A stretch of DNA of 64,000 bases from the NCBI GenBank assembly GCA_009995455.1, contig JAACPJ010000003.1, positions 141,753 through 205,752 of the forward strand, read 5' to 3'. The position numbers and the translations under genes were made by a program. Below the pieces are notes generated by a model. The model did no database searches, was not told the origin of the DNA, and was given only the letters and a program-made list of their open reading frames with translations. Each line of letters opens with the position of its first letter. Position 1 is the stretch's first letter. The DNA is from a bacterium (GTDB lineage: Bacteria; Patescibacteriota; Gracilibacteria; UBA4473). Positions 1 to 7,183 of this stretch are shown here, piece after piece.

Positions 1-1085
1 GTACGATGATGGCATGTGAAACTTATGATGAACCGAGATGTTTAGACGAAGTGAAATCAGAAAAACCAAGACAGATGGCAGAGATTCCCGCTAATTGCGA
101 AAGCTGGTTTGATGGTTGTAACACTTGTGGAGTTCAAAATGGAAAACTAACCTTTTGTACGCAGCGTGAATGTATGAGTAATCCGACGACCGCCTATTGT
201 AAATCGTATGAAGACGAGGAGAGCGATGACAATTCAACGGACTCTGGAGCGCCTGGGGCTGCGCCTGGCTGGGATCCTGGAGCGCCTGTATTAAGTTTGC
301 CGTATGAACCAGATTCTAGCGGGGTGCCGTTTAACTGTTTAAGTTGGTTTGACGGCTGTAATACCTGCACGGTCTCTAGTGGCCAGGTTGGAGCCTGTAC
401 TCGTAAGTTTTGTTCCGAGAAAGAAAGACCGTATTGTTTAAAATTAATGGAGTCACCCGACCCATTAGTTTTATCGGTCCCGTTTTCGGGCTCTATTACT
501 CCTCAGCCCATATCTCCAAAACCACGCCCCCCCAAGCCAAATGTATTACCGGATATTCCGGCTAATTGCGAAAGCTGGTTTGATGGTTGTAACACTTGTG
601 GAGTTCAAAATGGAAAACTAACCTTTTGTACGCAGCGTGAATGTATGAGTAATCCGACGGCCGCCTATTGTAAATCTTTCACCAAGGATGAAGTTCCTGC
701 TCATGCTCAGCCTGATGACCAGCTCCCTGCGATATCTCCAGGCAGGAATTCAGAAGAAAGGGTTGATATCCCCAGTAGTGGTGATTTCTATTCTCAAGAT
801 GATTCGCCTTCAATTCCCGTAAATTGTATTAGTTGGTATGACGGTTGTAATACTTGTGGAGTGGAAAATGGAGCTTTAACTTTTTGTACGGAGATGGCTT
901 GTGTTAACTCACAGATGGGAAAACCATACTGTAAAGCTTTTTCTCCACTTGAAGTTCCGAGTAATACGAATCTAGGCGCCGATATTAATCCTTTGTCGAC
1001 AGAGCCCCAGATGCAATTAGTTCAACCCGATAAACCAAATTTTTGGGGATTTATTAAATATCACTTATTTGCTTGGTTTCGATAG
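1..1085 (+). CDS. Secreted protein of pacifastin-like cysteine repeats (5' truncated)
   Basis: I do not recognise a named bacterial family. The frame is open to the window edge: the first bases read Cys-Thr-Met-Met-Ala-Cys, which matches the CT-x3-C end of a repeat, so the true start lies upstream and the ATG at 6 is internal. Four complete repeats follow (Cys-spans 96-200, 336-437, 567-671, 825-932), each with C-x(2)-W-[FY]-D-G-C-N-T-C-x-V-x(2)-G-x(4)-C-T-x(3)-C and a closing Y-C, six cysteines in all. The CNTC...G...CT-x3-C spacing resembles pacifastin-type protease-inhibitor domains, with one cysteine replaced by Val and another added at the end. Pro/Ser/Asp-rich linkers separate repeats, and the C-terminus is short and aromatic. 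Disulfides imply an extracytoplasmic location. Inhibitor function is inference only. Confidence 0.75.
   Translation, partial: TMMACETYDEPRCLDEVKSEKPRQMAEIPANCESWFDGCNTCGVQNGKLTFCTQRECMSNPTTAYCKSYEDEESDDNSTDSGAPGAAPGWDPGAPVLSLPYEPDSSGVPFNCLSWFDGCNTCTVSSGQVGACTRKFCSEKERPYCLKLMESPDPLVLSVPFSGSITPQPISPKPRPPKPNVLPDIPANCESWFDGCNTCGVQNGKLTFCTQRECMSNPTAAYCKSFTKDEVPAHAQPDDQLPAISPGRNSEERVDIPSSGDFYSQDDSPSIPVNCISWYDGCNTCGVENGALTFCTEMACVNSQMGKPYCKAFSPLEVPSNTNLGADINPLSTEPQMQLVQPDKPNFWGFIKYHLFAWFR
90..205 (+). repeat. Internal direct repeat, copy 1 (cysteine module)
   Basis: About 116 bp that are identical to 561-676 except for one base near 190 (Thr versus Ala codon). Such identity in a coding repeat, while the other two modules have diverged, points to recent internal duplication or gene conversion. 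Confidence 0.9.
561..676 (+). repeat. Internal direct repeat, copy 2 (cysteine module)
   Basis: Second copy of the segment at 90-205, offset 471 bp (157 codons, so in frame). The identity covers the whole cysteine module and stops in the linkers on both sides. Confidence 0.9.
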
Positions 1086-1532
1086 ATGCACAGTGATGCT
1101 CAATCGGTTTCGGCTTATTTAAAATCTTTGCCTATAGAGCGCCGCTTGGCGATAGAAAAAGTGCGAGCGGTGATTTTAGAAAACCTGCCTGATGGTTACA
1201 CCGAAGTTATGAACTGGGGGATGATTACCTACGAAGTGCCTTTAGAGATTTACCCAGATACTTACAATAAGAAGCCTTTGATGTATGCCGCTTTAGCCAG
1301 TCAGAAAAATTATATGTCGGTTTATTTAATGGGGCTTTACAGCCATCCAGAGATTGAAAAAAAATTTGTTGAAGCCAGCCAAAAATCGGGCAAAAAACTG
1401 AATATGGGTAAATGCTGTGTGCGATTTAAAAAGCTAGATGACCTAGATTTAAACGCGGTTGGAGAAGTGGTTAAAGCCGTTTCCATGAAAGATCATGTGA
1501 AGAATTCTAAGGCTCGCGAAAAAAAGAAATAA
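1086..1532 (+). CDS. DUF1801 (YdhG-like) protein
   Basis: A small cytosolic protein of 148 aa with the DUF1801 pattern: an N-terminal helix with YLKSLP and R-x-x-I-E-K-V-R, a central segment around NWGMITYEVP, a strand with KNYMSVYLMGLY, and the late motif GKKLNMGKCCVRF before D-L-D-L. The family has a frataxin-like fold and poorly defined roles (sometimes called iron chaperone). The start directly abuts the TAG of the upstream gene, suggesting co-transcription, although the two proteins have no obvious functional link. The C-terminus is Lys-rich. Confidence 0.8.
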   Translation: MHSDAQSVSAYLKSLPIERRLAIEKVRAVILENLPDGYTEVMNWGMITYEVPLEIYPDTYNKKPLMYAALASQKNYMSVYLMGLYSHPEIEKKFVEASQKSGKKLNMGKCCVRFKKLDDLDLNAVGEVVKAVSMKDHVKNSKAREKKK

Positions 1533-1740
1533 AAAAGTTTGACGGTTTAAATATTCAGCCTAAATTCGGGCTAATCCAGATTCGTGTCATGGGCTCAACG
1601 TGAAGCGCCGGCGACTGGGGAAAAAATATACTTTGCTTTCACCTTAAGAAAGCAGTCATACAGAGATTGATGATATTGCGGTCACGCAAAAAGGTTCAAT
1701 CCGAGTGTACATTTTCTCTTGTTGTTAATTTTGCTTTACC

Positions 1741-2076
1741 ATGCCAGAAATTCTTACGTCTTTATTAATGCTTGCTTACGCCGGAATGGGTGGAGTGGCG
1801 ATTTTAGCTTTTGCTCCAACCATTAAAGATTTATGGATCGAAAAATCAGGAGTCAACAGCACCACTTATTTAGTGTGGCTTACAAACGCGGTTATTGGTT
1901 CTCTTTACGCGTTATTTATTGTTGGCGACTTTGTTATGCTTTTGATTTCATCGTTTTACGCATTGTGTTGTTGCATAGTGCTTAGTTTAAACTGGCGCTT
2001 TAACCGCCGAAACCGAGTTATTACTCTTAGCGTAGAGCCTGAGCCCTTGACTATAACGAACGAAAGTTTAGTGTAG
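1741..2076 (+). CDS. Small three-helix membrane protein, PQ-loop/SemiSWEET-like
   Basis: A protein of 111 aa with three predicted membrane helices (about residues 5-27, 42-62 and 65-85) and a basic segment RFNRRNR after the last helix. The first helix ends in a Pro-containing turn (FAPTIKDLW) followed by an amphipathic stretch and a T-Y-L-V-W helix. This recalls half-transporters of the SemiSWEET/PQ-loop type, but the canonical PQ pair is absent, so the assignment is tentative. The 208-bp gap before it (1533-1740) holds no gene I can see. Confidence 0.5.
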   Translation: MPEILTSLLMLAYAGMGGVAILAFAPTIKDLWIEKSGVNSTTYLVWLTNAVIGSLYALFIVGDFVMLLISSFYALCCCIVLSLNWRFNRRNRVITLSVEPEPLTITNESLV

Positions 2077-2100
2077 GTTTAATTTATTAAGCCTTTTAGA

Positions 2101-2607
2101 ATGTCGAAAAAGTCAGAATTAAGACGTAGCACTAATGTGCGTTTATTTGTTTTGCTTGGATTGTTGGTAATACTCGCGATTTGTTATTTTGTTTTTGAAA
2201 AATTTAGACTTTGGATTTTGGGTTTAATCGCGGTAGTTTTAGTGGCTTTCGGTTTAGAGTTATCGGGAACTGATATGGATTTAGGAAAACTGATTGAAAC
2301 CGGTTCGGTTAAAGAATCTATGATTACCAAAACAGAGAGTGGAATGTGGTTGATTAACGAATGTGAAAAGAAAGAAAATTTTAATTGTGATAATTTTGCT
2401 TACCAAGAGGAAGCGCAGACTTTGTTTGAAGAATGTGGGGGGATTGAAAATGATGTGCACGGCTTAGACCGTGATAAAGATGGGATCGTTTGTGAAGCGA
2501 ACAAAAAACGCCCACTTGATGCAGGTTCAAAATCTGTGTGGGAAATTTTAGGTTACGAAGGGGAAGTTGAAGCCGATACTTCGGCTGAAGAGACGACTAA
2601 TGAATAA
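2101..2607 (+). CDS. Membrane-anchored Excalibur calcium-binding protein
   Basis: A protein of 168 aa. Two closely spaced hydrophobic helices (about residues 14-32 and 35-52) anchor it, followed by an extracytoplasmic region ending in an Excalibur-type domain: two cysteine pairs and the loop L-D-R-D-K-D-G-I-V-C-E near residues 121-131. This is the calcium-binding DxDxDG loop with its trailing CE. Excalibur domains occur on bacterial surface proteins and often accompany nuclease or cell-wall-binding domains, but no catalytic domain is present here. Its 3' end lies close to the Gmad2 lipoprotein gene, so the two are probably co-transcribed. Confidence 0.75.
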   Translation: MSKKSELRRSTNVRLFVLLGLLVILAICYFVFEKFRLWILGLIAVVLVAFGLELSGTDMDLGKLIETGSVKESMITKTESGMWLINECEKKENFNCDNFAYQEEAQTLFEECGGIENDVHGLDRDKDGIVCEANKKRPLDAGSKSVWEILGYEGEVEADTSAEETTNE

Positions 2608-2632
2608 CAATTTTTTTAACTTTTTTATAAAC

Positions 2633-3184
2633 ATGAAAACTTTAAGTTTAGCTTTAATGCTGCTGGTTTTGGCGGGGTGTACGGTTTCGGCTCCTGGTAA
2701 TAACGATAATATGCCTCCAGCACCGGTGCCAGTTGAGGAAAGTGAGACAGGTGAAAATGATGATGATATAATGGATAACGATGAAGAGGAAAATTTTGAA
2801 GAGGAAGACCAATATTTACTTTCAAATCAAGATGGCGTGGTAATTGTTCTGGATGATTTATCGGAAAGAGAAACGATCCAATCGCCTTTAGAAATTAGTG
2901 GAACGGTTCGACGAGACTGGATGTTTGAAGGTTCATTCCCGATTACTCTGCTGACTCTAGACAATGATATTATTAAAGAATGGTATGGTACGGGGCCTTG
3001 GCTAGAACCACTTGATGGAGACACCTACGAAACGATGGAAGGCGATGATATGATTCCTTTTATGGCCCTGATTGAATTTGACGCGCCTATGGATGGTGAT
3101 TTAGGAAAGCTTCGTTTTGGAAATTCTGTAATCGCTGAAGAAGATGTCCCAGAATACGTTGAGATGATGATTTTGTGGCCATAA
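2633..3184 (+). CDS. Lipoprotein with Gmad2 immunoglobulin-like domain
   Basis: The start at 2633 gives a clean lipoprotein signal (MKTLSLALMLLVLAGC). The longer open frame from 2567 would overlap the upstream gene and bury the signal. A Pro-rich, then Asp/Glu-rich linker of about 50 residues follows the lipobox. The rest matches the Gmad2 domain: I-x-S-P-L-E-I-S-G-T-V near the start, the W-M-F-E-G-S-F-P-I-T-L-L motif, and a later P-F-M-A-L-I-E-F. Gmad2 is an Ig-like fold found on cell-surface and spore proteins, generally without a known ligand. A strong terminator hairpin follows at 3212-3239. Confidence 0.85.
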   Translation: MKTLSLALMLLVLAGCTVSAPGNNDNMPPAPVPVEESETGENDDDIMDNDEEENFEEEDQYLLSNQDGVVIVLDDLSERETIQSPLEISGTVRRDWMFEGSFPITLLTLDNDIIKEWYGTGPWLEPLDGDTYETMEGDDMIPFMALIEFDAPMDGDLGKLRFGNSVIAEEDVPEYVEMMILWP

Positions 3185-3211
3185 GTTTGAATTATAGGTT
3201 TTGTAGTTTTC

Positions 3212-3239
3212 AAAAAGCCTCCTTTGTGGAGGCTTTTTT
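3212..3239 (+). terminator. Rho-independent terminator after the Gmad2 gene
   Basis: The stem AAAAGCCTCC / GGAGGCTTTT closes a five-base loop and is followed by a T run. It lies 27 bp after the stop codon. Confidence 0.9.
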
Positions 3240-3297
3240 AATAAATTGAATTTTGTAGTTTTTTTGTATTTAGCTATAAGTTTTTAAAATTAAAACT

Positions 3298-3648
3298 ATG
3301 AGTTTAGATCAGTTACCGGTTGATGCAAAGCCTGAAAGGCAGCGAATGATTTACGTAGAAGAATCTATAAACGTAATTGATTATGAGCCCTTTAGCGGTG
3401 TTACGATTACTAAAGATCAATGTACTCCCATAGAAGGCATAATGGTAGGGGGGCAATGGCGCTCCTACACGCATGTGATTCGAAAAAGAACTTTAGGTAA
3501 TAAATTTCGGGTTTCAGGAAATGAGCCTTGTAGAGGATCTGATAAACTTGTTTTTTTTAACTCGGATGTGCACGGAACTTTTCACTGGCAAGCCGTTTAT
3601 TCAACGGCTTTGTTTCTTGATGAAAGCCATCAAGTGTTTACCGTTTAG
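3298..3648 (+). CDS. Hypothetical protein, 116 aa
   Basis: No family recognised. It is a soluble protein without signal peptide, mixed alpha/beta in appearance, with two cysteines (CTPIEG, EPCRGSD). A TAAAAT box ends seven bases before the ATG, matching the leaderless pattern seen elsewhere here. Its 3' end overlaps the convergent DUF1295 gene by 11 bp. Confidence 0.6.
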   Translation: MSLDQLPVDAKPERQRMIYVEESINVIDYEPFSGVTITKDQCTPIEGIMVGGQWRSYTHVIRKRTLGNKFRVSGNEPCRGSDKLVFFNSDVHGTFHWQAVYSTALFLDESHQVFTV

Positions 3649-4432
3649 GGGACCAAGGAAAAAACTTACTGGTATATTTAGCGTATTCTTGAAATTCGTC
3701 GTTATCGGCATAATGAGCTTCCGCCATAGGTACACCTGATACTTTTAAAATTAGAAAAGTAATAATGGCAGGGGTCAGAAATGCGATCCACCAGTACTGC
3801 GTGTTGAGTGTAATGATCCAGATACCCCACCAACTAACGACTTCACCGAAATAGTTCGGATGTCGGCTGTAACGCCAGAGTCCTTTTTTCATAATTTCCC
3901 CAGGTTTTTTGGTCTTTACAAATTTAGTTAATTGTTGGTCTGCCACGACTTCAAAAAGAAAACCAAACGCCCAAACAAATACCCCAGCTCCAAGTAAATA
4001 AATATTAACCGTTGCTGGATATAAAATAGTTACCACTAGAGCCGACATCATACCCAGCATTAATGCGCCCTGTAGCAAAAATACTTGCAAGTAAGAGCGG
4101 AGATAATAATTCTGCCAACTTTCACTCATTTTCGCGTAACGTGGGTCTTCTTTTTTCTTTTTAATGAAACGGATACCAATGTGGTAGGTAAGTCTTAATC
4201 CCCATATGGCCATTAGTGCGCTGATTACAATAGAAGGTATGAAGAGTGCTAAGTAAGGATTTATTTTGAGCACATACATTATAAAAGAGTAATTGGCTGC
4301 AATTGCTACGACCGCTATGGAAAAGCCCCAAAATACATCGGCAATTGAGTTTCGTTTTAACCATATGGAAAGTCCGAAGGCTAATGTTTGTATAATCCAA
4401 ATGCCGCAAGCCAGTTTTAAAATTAGAAACAT
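3638..4432 (-). CDS. DUF1295 / steroid 5-alpha-reductase-like membrane protein
   Basis: A polytopic membrane protein of 264 aa with about seven hydrophobic helices. The diagnostic motif of the DUF1295/isoprenylcysteine methyltransferase-like superfamily, W-R-Y-S-R-H-P-N-Y-F-G-E, sits at about residues 186-197 and forms the NAD(P)H or cofactor-binding end of the fold. A cytosolic KKKKEDPRY loop precedes the C-terminal half. Substrates of bacterial DUF1295 proteins are mostly unknown. It follows the DUF2177 gene by one base on the same strand, a pairing common in bacteria, so the two are likely one operon. Confidence 0.85.
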   Translation of the reverse strand: MFLILKLACGIWIIQTLAFGLSIWLKRNSIADVFWGFSIAVVAIAANYSFIMYVLKINPYLALFIPSIVISALMAIWGLRLTYHIGIRFIKKKKEDPRYAKMSESWQNYYLRSYLQVFLLQGALMLGMMSALVVTILYPATVNIYLLGAGVFVWAFGFLFEVVADQQLTKFVKTKKPGEIMKKGLWRYSRHPNYFGEVVSWWGIWIITLNTQYWWIAFLTPAIITFLILKVSGVPMAEAHYADNDEFQEYAKYTSKFFPWSPKR

Positions 4433-4433
4433 G

Positions 4434-4829
4434 TTAAATTTTTAGCCAGGTCGCTATGAAATATCCAATACAGGAAACGGATGCACCGAGAAAGGTGCCC
4501 CACATCATGTCATAAAAAGAAACACTCATAGGCCAATTTTTTAAGGTGGCTAAATTGGTCATATCATAAGTGGCATAGGTGAAAAAACCAAATAAAGCCC
4601 CCCATATTAGTGCTTGCTGCCACTGACCAGAATTAAGTCCTGGTTGCACTCCAAAGAGAATAATTCCAATTATATAAACCAAGTAAAACAGAACGGCTGG
4701 GACATAATTTATTTGTACTAAATCGCCTAAATATTTGGCGTAAAGATCTTTTGCGACGAAATTTATCCAGAAAAAATCTATGATGAAAAAAACTGGAACG
4801 AGAGCCAGATACAAGTAAAAATATTTCAT
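4434..4829 (-). CDS. DUF2177 family membrane protein
   Basis: A protein of 131 aa with four membrane helices. It shows the DUF2177 pattern: an N-terminal helix ending D-F-F-W-I-N, a L-G-D-L-V segment, and the A-T-Y-D-M-T-N-L-A-T-L-K-N-W motif in the second half. The function of the family is unknown. It is the first gene of a two-gene operon with the DUF1295 protein and is transcribed away from murA. Confidence 0.85.
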   Translation of the reverse strand: MKYFYLYLALVPVFFIIDFFWINFVAKDLYAKYLGDLVQINYVPAVLFYLVYIIGIILFGVQPGLNSGQWQQALIWGALFGFFTYATYDMTNLATLKNWPMSVSFYDMMWGTFLGASVSCIGYFIATWLKI

Positions 4830-4907
4830 ATATTAAATGTATTTATATTTATATTTTTGACTAGTATTTTTGTTTTTAGTTATAAGTAGGGAAGTGGCTT
4901 AAAAAAT

Positions 4908-4937
4908 TTGACGCTAGAGTTAATTTTTCATTAGAAT
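4908..4937 (+). promoter_or_regulatory. Sigma70-type promoter of murA (leaderless)
   Basis: TTGACG at 4908-4913, an 18-bp spacer, and TAGAAT at 4932-4937. The expected start of transcription falls at about 4944-4945, on the second in-frame ATG of murA. The ATG at 4936 lies inside the -10 box and cannot be transcribed from this promoter. Confidence 0.7.
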
Positions 4938-4944
4938 GTATGGT

Positions 4945-6447
4945 ATGCATATAGAATTTAAAACTAATTTTAGAGGGTGGCTTGAAAATCATAGATGGAA
5001 ACCAAAAGAGCTAGCGGAGAACTTAGGCGTTAGCCGACAAACCATTCATCACTGGATGGATGGAAGCAGCACGCCTAAAAACGAAGAAGTTATCAGAAAG
5101 CTTTATAAGCTGGGCGGTGATAATTTGATTACCTTTATGAACCGAGATGACAAACCAAGAATTGCAAAGCCTAGAGCCTATTTTGAAATTGAAGGTGGCA
5201 CTAAAATTTCAGGTGAAATTCGTATTAATGGGGCGAAAAATGCGGCGCTCCCAATGCTATGTGCAGCTTTGCTCACGCCTGAAAAATGTACTTTTTTAGA
5301 AGTACCAAATATTACCGATATTGATAACTTACTGACTATTTTTGAAGATATTGGTGTGAGCGTTAATCGTTACCCCACCGAACGAAAAGTAGAAATTGAA
5401 GCGAAGAAAGTAGATTTAGATAGGTTGGCAGATTTAGATGATGTTCGTAAATTTCGAGCTTCACTGTTAATGCTGGGGCCTATTTTAAGTCGCTTTGGAC
5501 AATGTGAAATTTTAATGCCAGGGGGATGTGTAATTGGAGCTCGTTCGAATTATATTCATACCGATGGGTTACAATTACTAGGGGCTGAGGTAGAAGAAAG
5601 TGATGATAGTTTAAAGGCAACCTTTGATCGTGAAGATTTAAAGAGCAAAAGAATTTTATTATCTGAAGCCTCGGTTACTGGAACCGAGAACCTGGCTATG
5701 TTTTTAGCCGGCCAAAATGATACGGCAGAGATTTATTTTTCAGCAGCGGAGCCTCATGTTTGCGCGACGCTTGAAATGCTGAATTCAATGGGGGCGATGA
5801 TCGAAGGAATCGGAACGCATCATCTTAAAATTAAAGGGACTAAAATGCTAAAGGGGGGAACTTTCACCATTCCAACTGACGGTTTACTGGTAGGGACTTA
5901 CGCGATAGCCGCGTTACTAACGCAAGGGGAGCTGATGATTAAGAATGTGAATCACCGTGAACTATTTTCATTTTATGGTTTGCTTAAACGCTTAGGGGCC
6001 CAATTTGAAATGCTCGATGATGCGCTTCATGTGTTGCCAAGTCCAAATTTAAAAGCGATTCCCAAGGTGCAAACGGCTATTTATCCGGGTTTTTCCACCG
6101 ATTTACAAAGCCCTTTAGGCGTTTTGCTGACTCAATGTGAAGGTGATTCACTGCTTTTTGAAACACTTTTTGAAAACCGTTTAACCTATTTGCTTGAACT
6201 TGAAAAAATGGGGGCAAAAGTACAAATCTTGAATCCGCATCAAGCGCGAATTAGTGGAAAAGTAAAACTAAGAGCGGCTGAGGTCCAAAGCTGGGATCTG
6301 CGAGCCGGAGCGGCGATGGTACTGGCTGGCTTAATTGCTGAAGGATACACAAAGGTCACCAATATTGATTACATAGATCGTGGTTACGAAGACTTTGTAG
6401 AAAATTTAAATAGCCTTGGGGCACACATAGAAAGAGTTGAAACCTAA
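4945..6447 (+). CDS. murA: UDP-GlcNAc 1-carboxyvinyltransferase with N-terminal XRE HTH
   Basis: It catalyses the first committed step of peptidoglycan synthesis, transfer of enolpyruvate from PEP to UDP-GlcNAc. With the start at 4945 the protein has 500 aa, about 80 more than ordinary MurA. Residues 1-60 form a helix-turn-helix of the Cro/XRE type (KELAENLGVSRQTIHHWMDG). The EPT domain begins near residue 78, with N-G-A-K-N-A-A-L-P-M-L, the catalytic Cys195 in PGGCVIGAR, the YPGFSTDLQ segment carrying the catalytic Asp, and LRAGAAMVLAG near the C-terminus. All key residues of an active, fosfomycin-type enzyme are present. The extra domain could bind DNA or mediate interactions; that is inference. 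Confidence 0.95.
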   Translation: MHIEFKTNFRGWLENHRWKPKELAENLGVSRQTIHHWMDGSSTPKNEEVIRKLYKLGGDNLITFMNRDDKPRIAKPRAYFEIEGGTKISGEIRINGAKNAALPMLCAALLTPEKCTFLEVPNITDIDNLLTIFEDIGVSVNRYPTERKVEIEAKKVDLDRLADLDDVRKFRASLLMLGPILSRFGQCEILMPGGCVIGARSNYIHTDGLQLLGAEVEESDDSLKATFDREDLKSKRILLSEASVTGTENLAMFLAGQNDTAEIYFSAAEPHVCATLEMLNSMGAMIEGIGTHHLKIKGTKMLKGGTFTIPTDGLLVGTYAIAALLTQGELMIKNVNHRELFSFYGLLKRLGAQFEMLDDALHVLPSPNLKAIPKVQTAIYPGFSTDLQSPLGVLLTQCEGDSLLFETLFENRLTYLLELEKMGAKVQILNPHQARISGKVKLRAAEVQSWDLRAGAAMVLAGLIAEGYTKVTNIDYIDRGYEDFVENLNSLGAHIERVET

Positions 6448-6451
6448 ATAA

Positions 6452-6481
6452 AAAAGACCGTTCAGATAGAACGGTCTTTTC
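6452..6481. terminator. Bidirectional terminator between murA and a convergent gene
   Basis: The stem AAAAGACCGTTC / GAACGGTCTTTT has a five-base loop, with A and T tracts on both sides, so it can end murA and the convergent gene at 6502. Confidence 0.92.
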
Positions 6482-6501
6482 TTTGTGATTGAATTTATAA
6501 A

Positions 6502-7065
6502 TTACCGGTTGGCTCTGTAGGTTCGGTAAGGAGCAAATTGGTATTTCATGCTTTCTCGACATTCAAGTGGAGCGCCTTGACTAATTTTTAGTCGAGCCAG
6601 TTTGTTGGTTACTACGTCCGTTTCTGGCGTGTCGCATTTTTGGAATTTATTGAAGAACAAAGCTGAATCGATTTGCATAAATGTCATACCTCGGAAGGCA
6701 ATAGCTCCTGGAATAGTGTAAAGAATATGAGTTTCTTTGCCGGCTGGTATTTCTTTCGGAAACAAACGACTTCCAATCTTTTGTCTGTTATCGGTGACGG
6801 TTTCCGTGCTCGTTTCAGATGTAACTTCAACTTCAGTAGTGGTTTCGGTGGTTTCTGTTGTTTCAGTGCTTTCTACTGTCTCCATTGTTTCAGAAGTTTC
6901 TCCACCCGCTTCCATGCTGGTGCCTTCTTCTTCGATCTGTTCAATAGCTTCGAATAAATCGTCAAATCCAGTTAGTGGATCTTCTTCCTCAGATTGAGCC
7001 GTGGCTAAATTTAGCGTGCTGAAACCGAGCAACATGGCAAGGACTAGAGTTTTAGAGTATTTCAT
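6502..7065 (-). CDS. Secreted protein with Thr/Glu-rich low-complexity tract
   Basis: No family recognised. Of 187 aa, residues 1-23 are a signal peptide ending ATAQ. Residues about 25-95 are acidic and Thr/Ser-rich, with repeated TE/TET/TTE units typical of a flexible extracellular linker. The C-terminal 90 residues are more ordinary and contain two cysteines (FQKCDTPE and LECRES) that could form a disulfide, plus a basic end. Open frames opposite the tract are shadows of its low complexity. It is transcribed alone and ends at the shared hairpin at 6452-6481. Confidence 0.7.
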   Translation of the reverse strand: MKYSKTLVLAMLLGFSTLNLATAQSEEEDPLTGFDDLFEAIEQIEEEGTSMEAGGETSETMETVESTETTETTETTTEVEVTSETSTETVTDNRQKIGSRLFPKEIPAGKETHILYTIPGAIAFRGMTFMQIDSALFFNKFQKCDTPETDVVTNKLARLKISQGAPLECRESMKYQFAPYRTYRANR

Positions 7066-7149
7066 TTTTGTTGTTTTATTTTGAAATTATATTTTATTAT
7101 ACATTTTATTTACAATACATGCAAATATATTATTTATTTATTAAAATAC

Positions 7150-7178
7150 TTGTCTTAACAATTTGAGCCGCTTAAATG
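7150..7178 (+). promoter_or_regulatory. Promoter of pbpC (leaderless)
   Basis: TTGTCT at 7150-7155, a 17-bp spacer, and TAAATG at 7173-7178, five bases before the ATG at 7184. The in-frame TTG at 7163 would lie between -35 and -10 and is therefore unlikely to be the start. Confidence 0.55.
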
Positions 7179-7183
7179 AAACT

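Noticed and set aside
1533..1740. Possible small RNA or gene in the 208-bp gap
   Set aside because: Only very short inverted repeats (AGCC/GGCT, TTGCG/CGCAA) and no promoter with terminator.
2567..2632. Upstream start of the Gmad2 lipoprotein
   Set aside because: It overlaps the preceding gene and hides the lipoprotein signal that begins at 2633.
6673..6997. Two open frames opposite the Thr/Glu-rich secreted protein
   Set aside because: They mirror a low-complexity tract; no start signal, promoter or family pattern.
7163..7183. TTG start of pbpC at 7163
   Set aside because: It lies between -35 and -10 of the likely promoter; the ATG at 7184 gives a normal membrane anchor.
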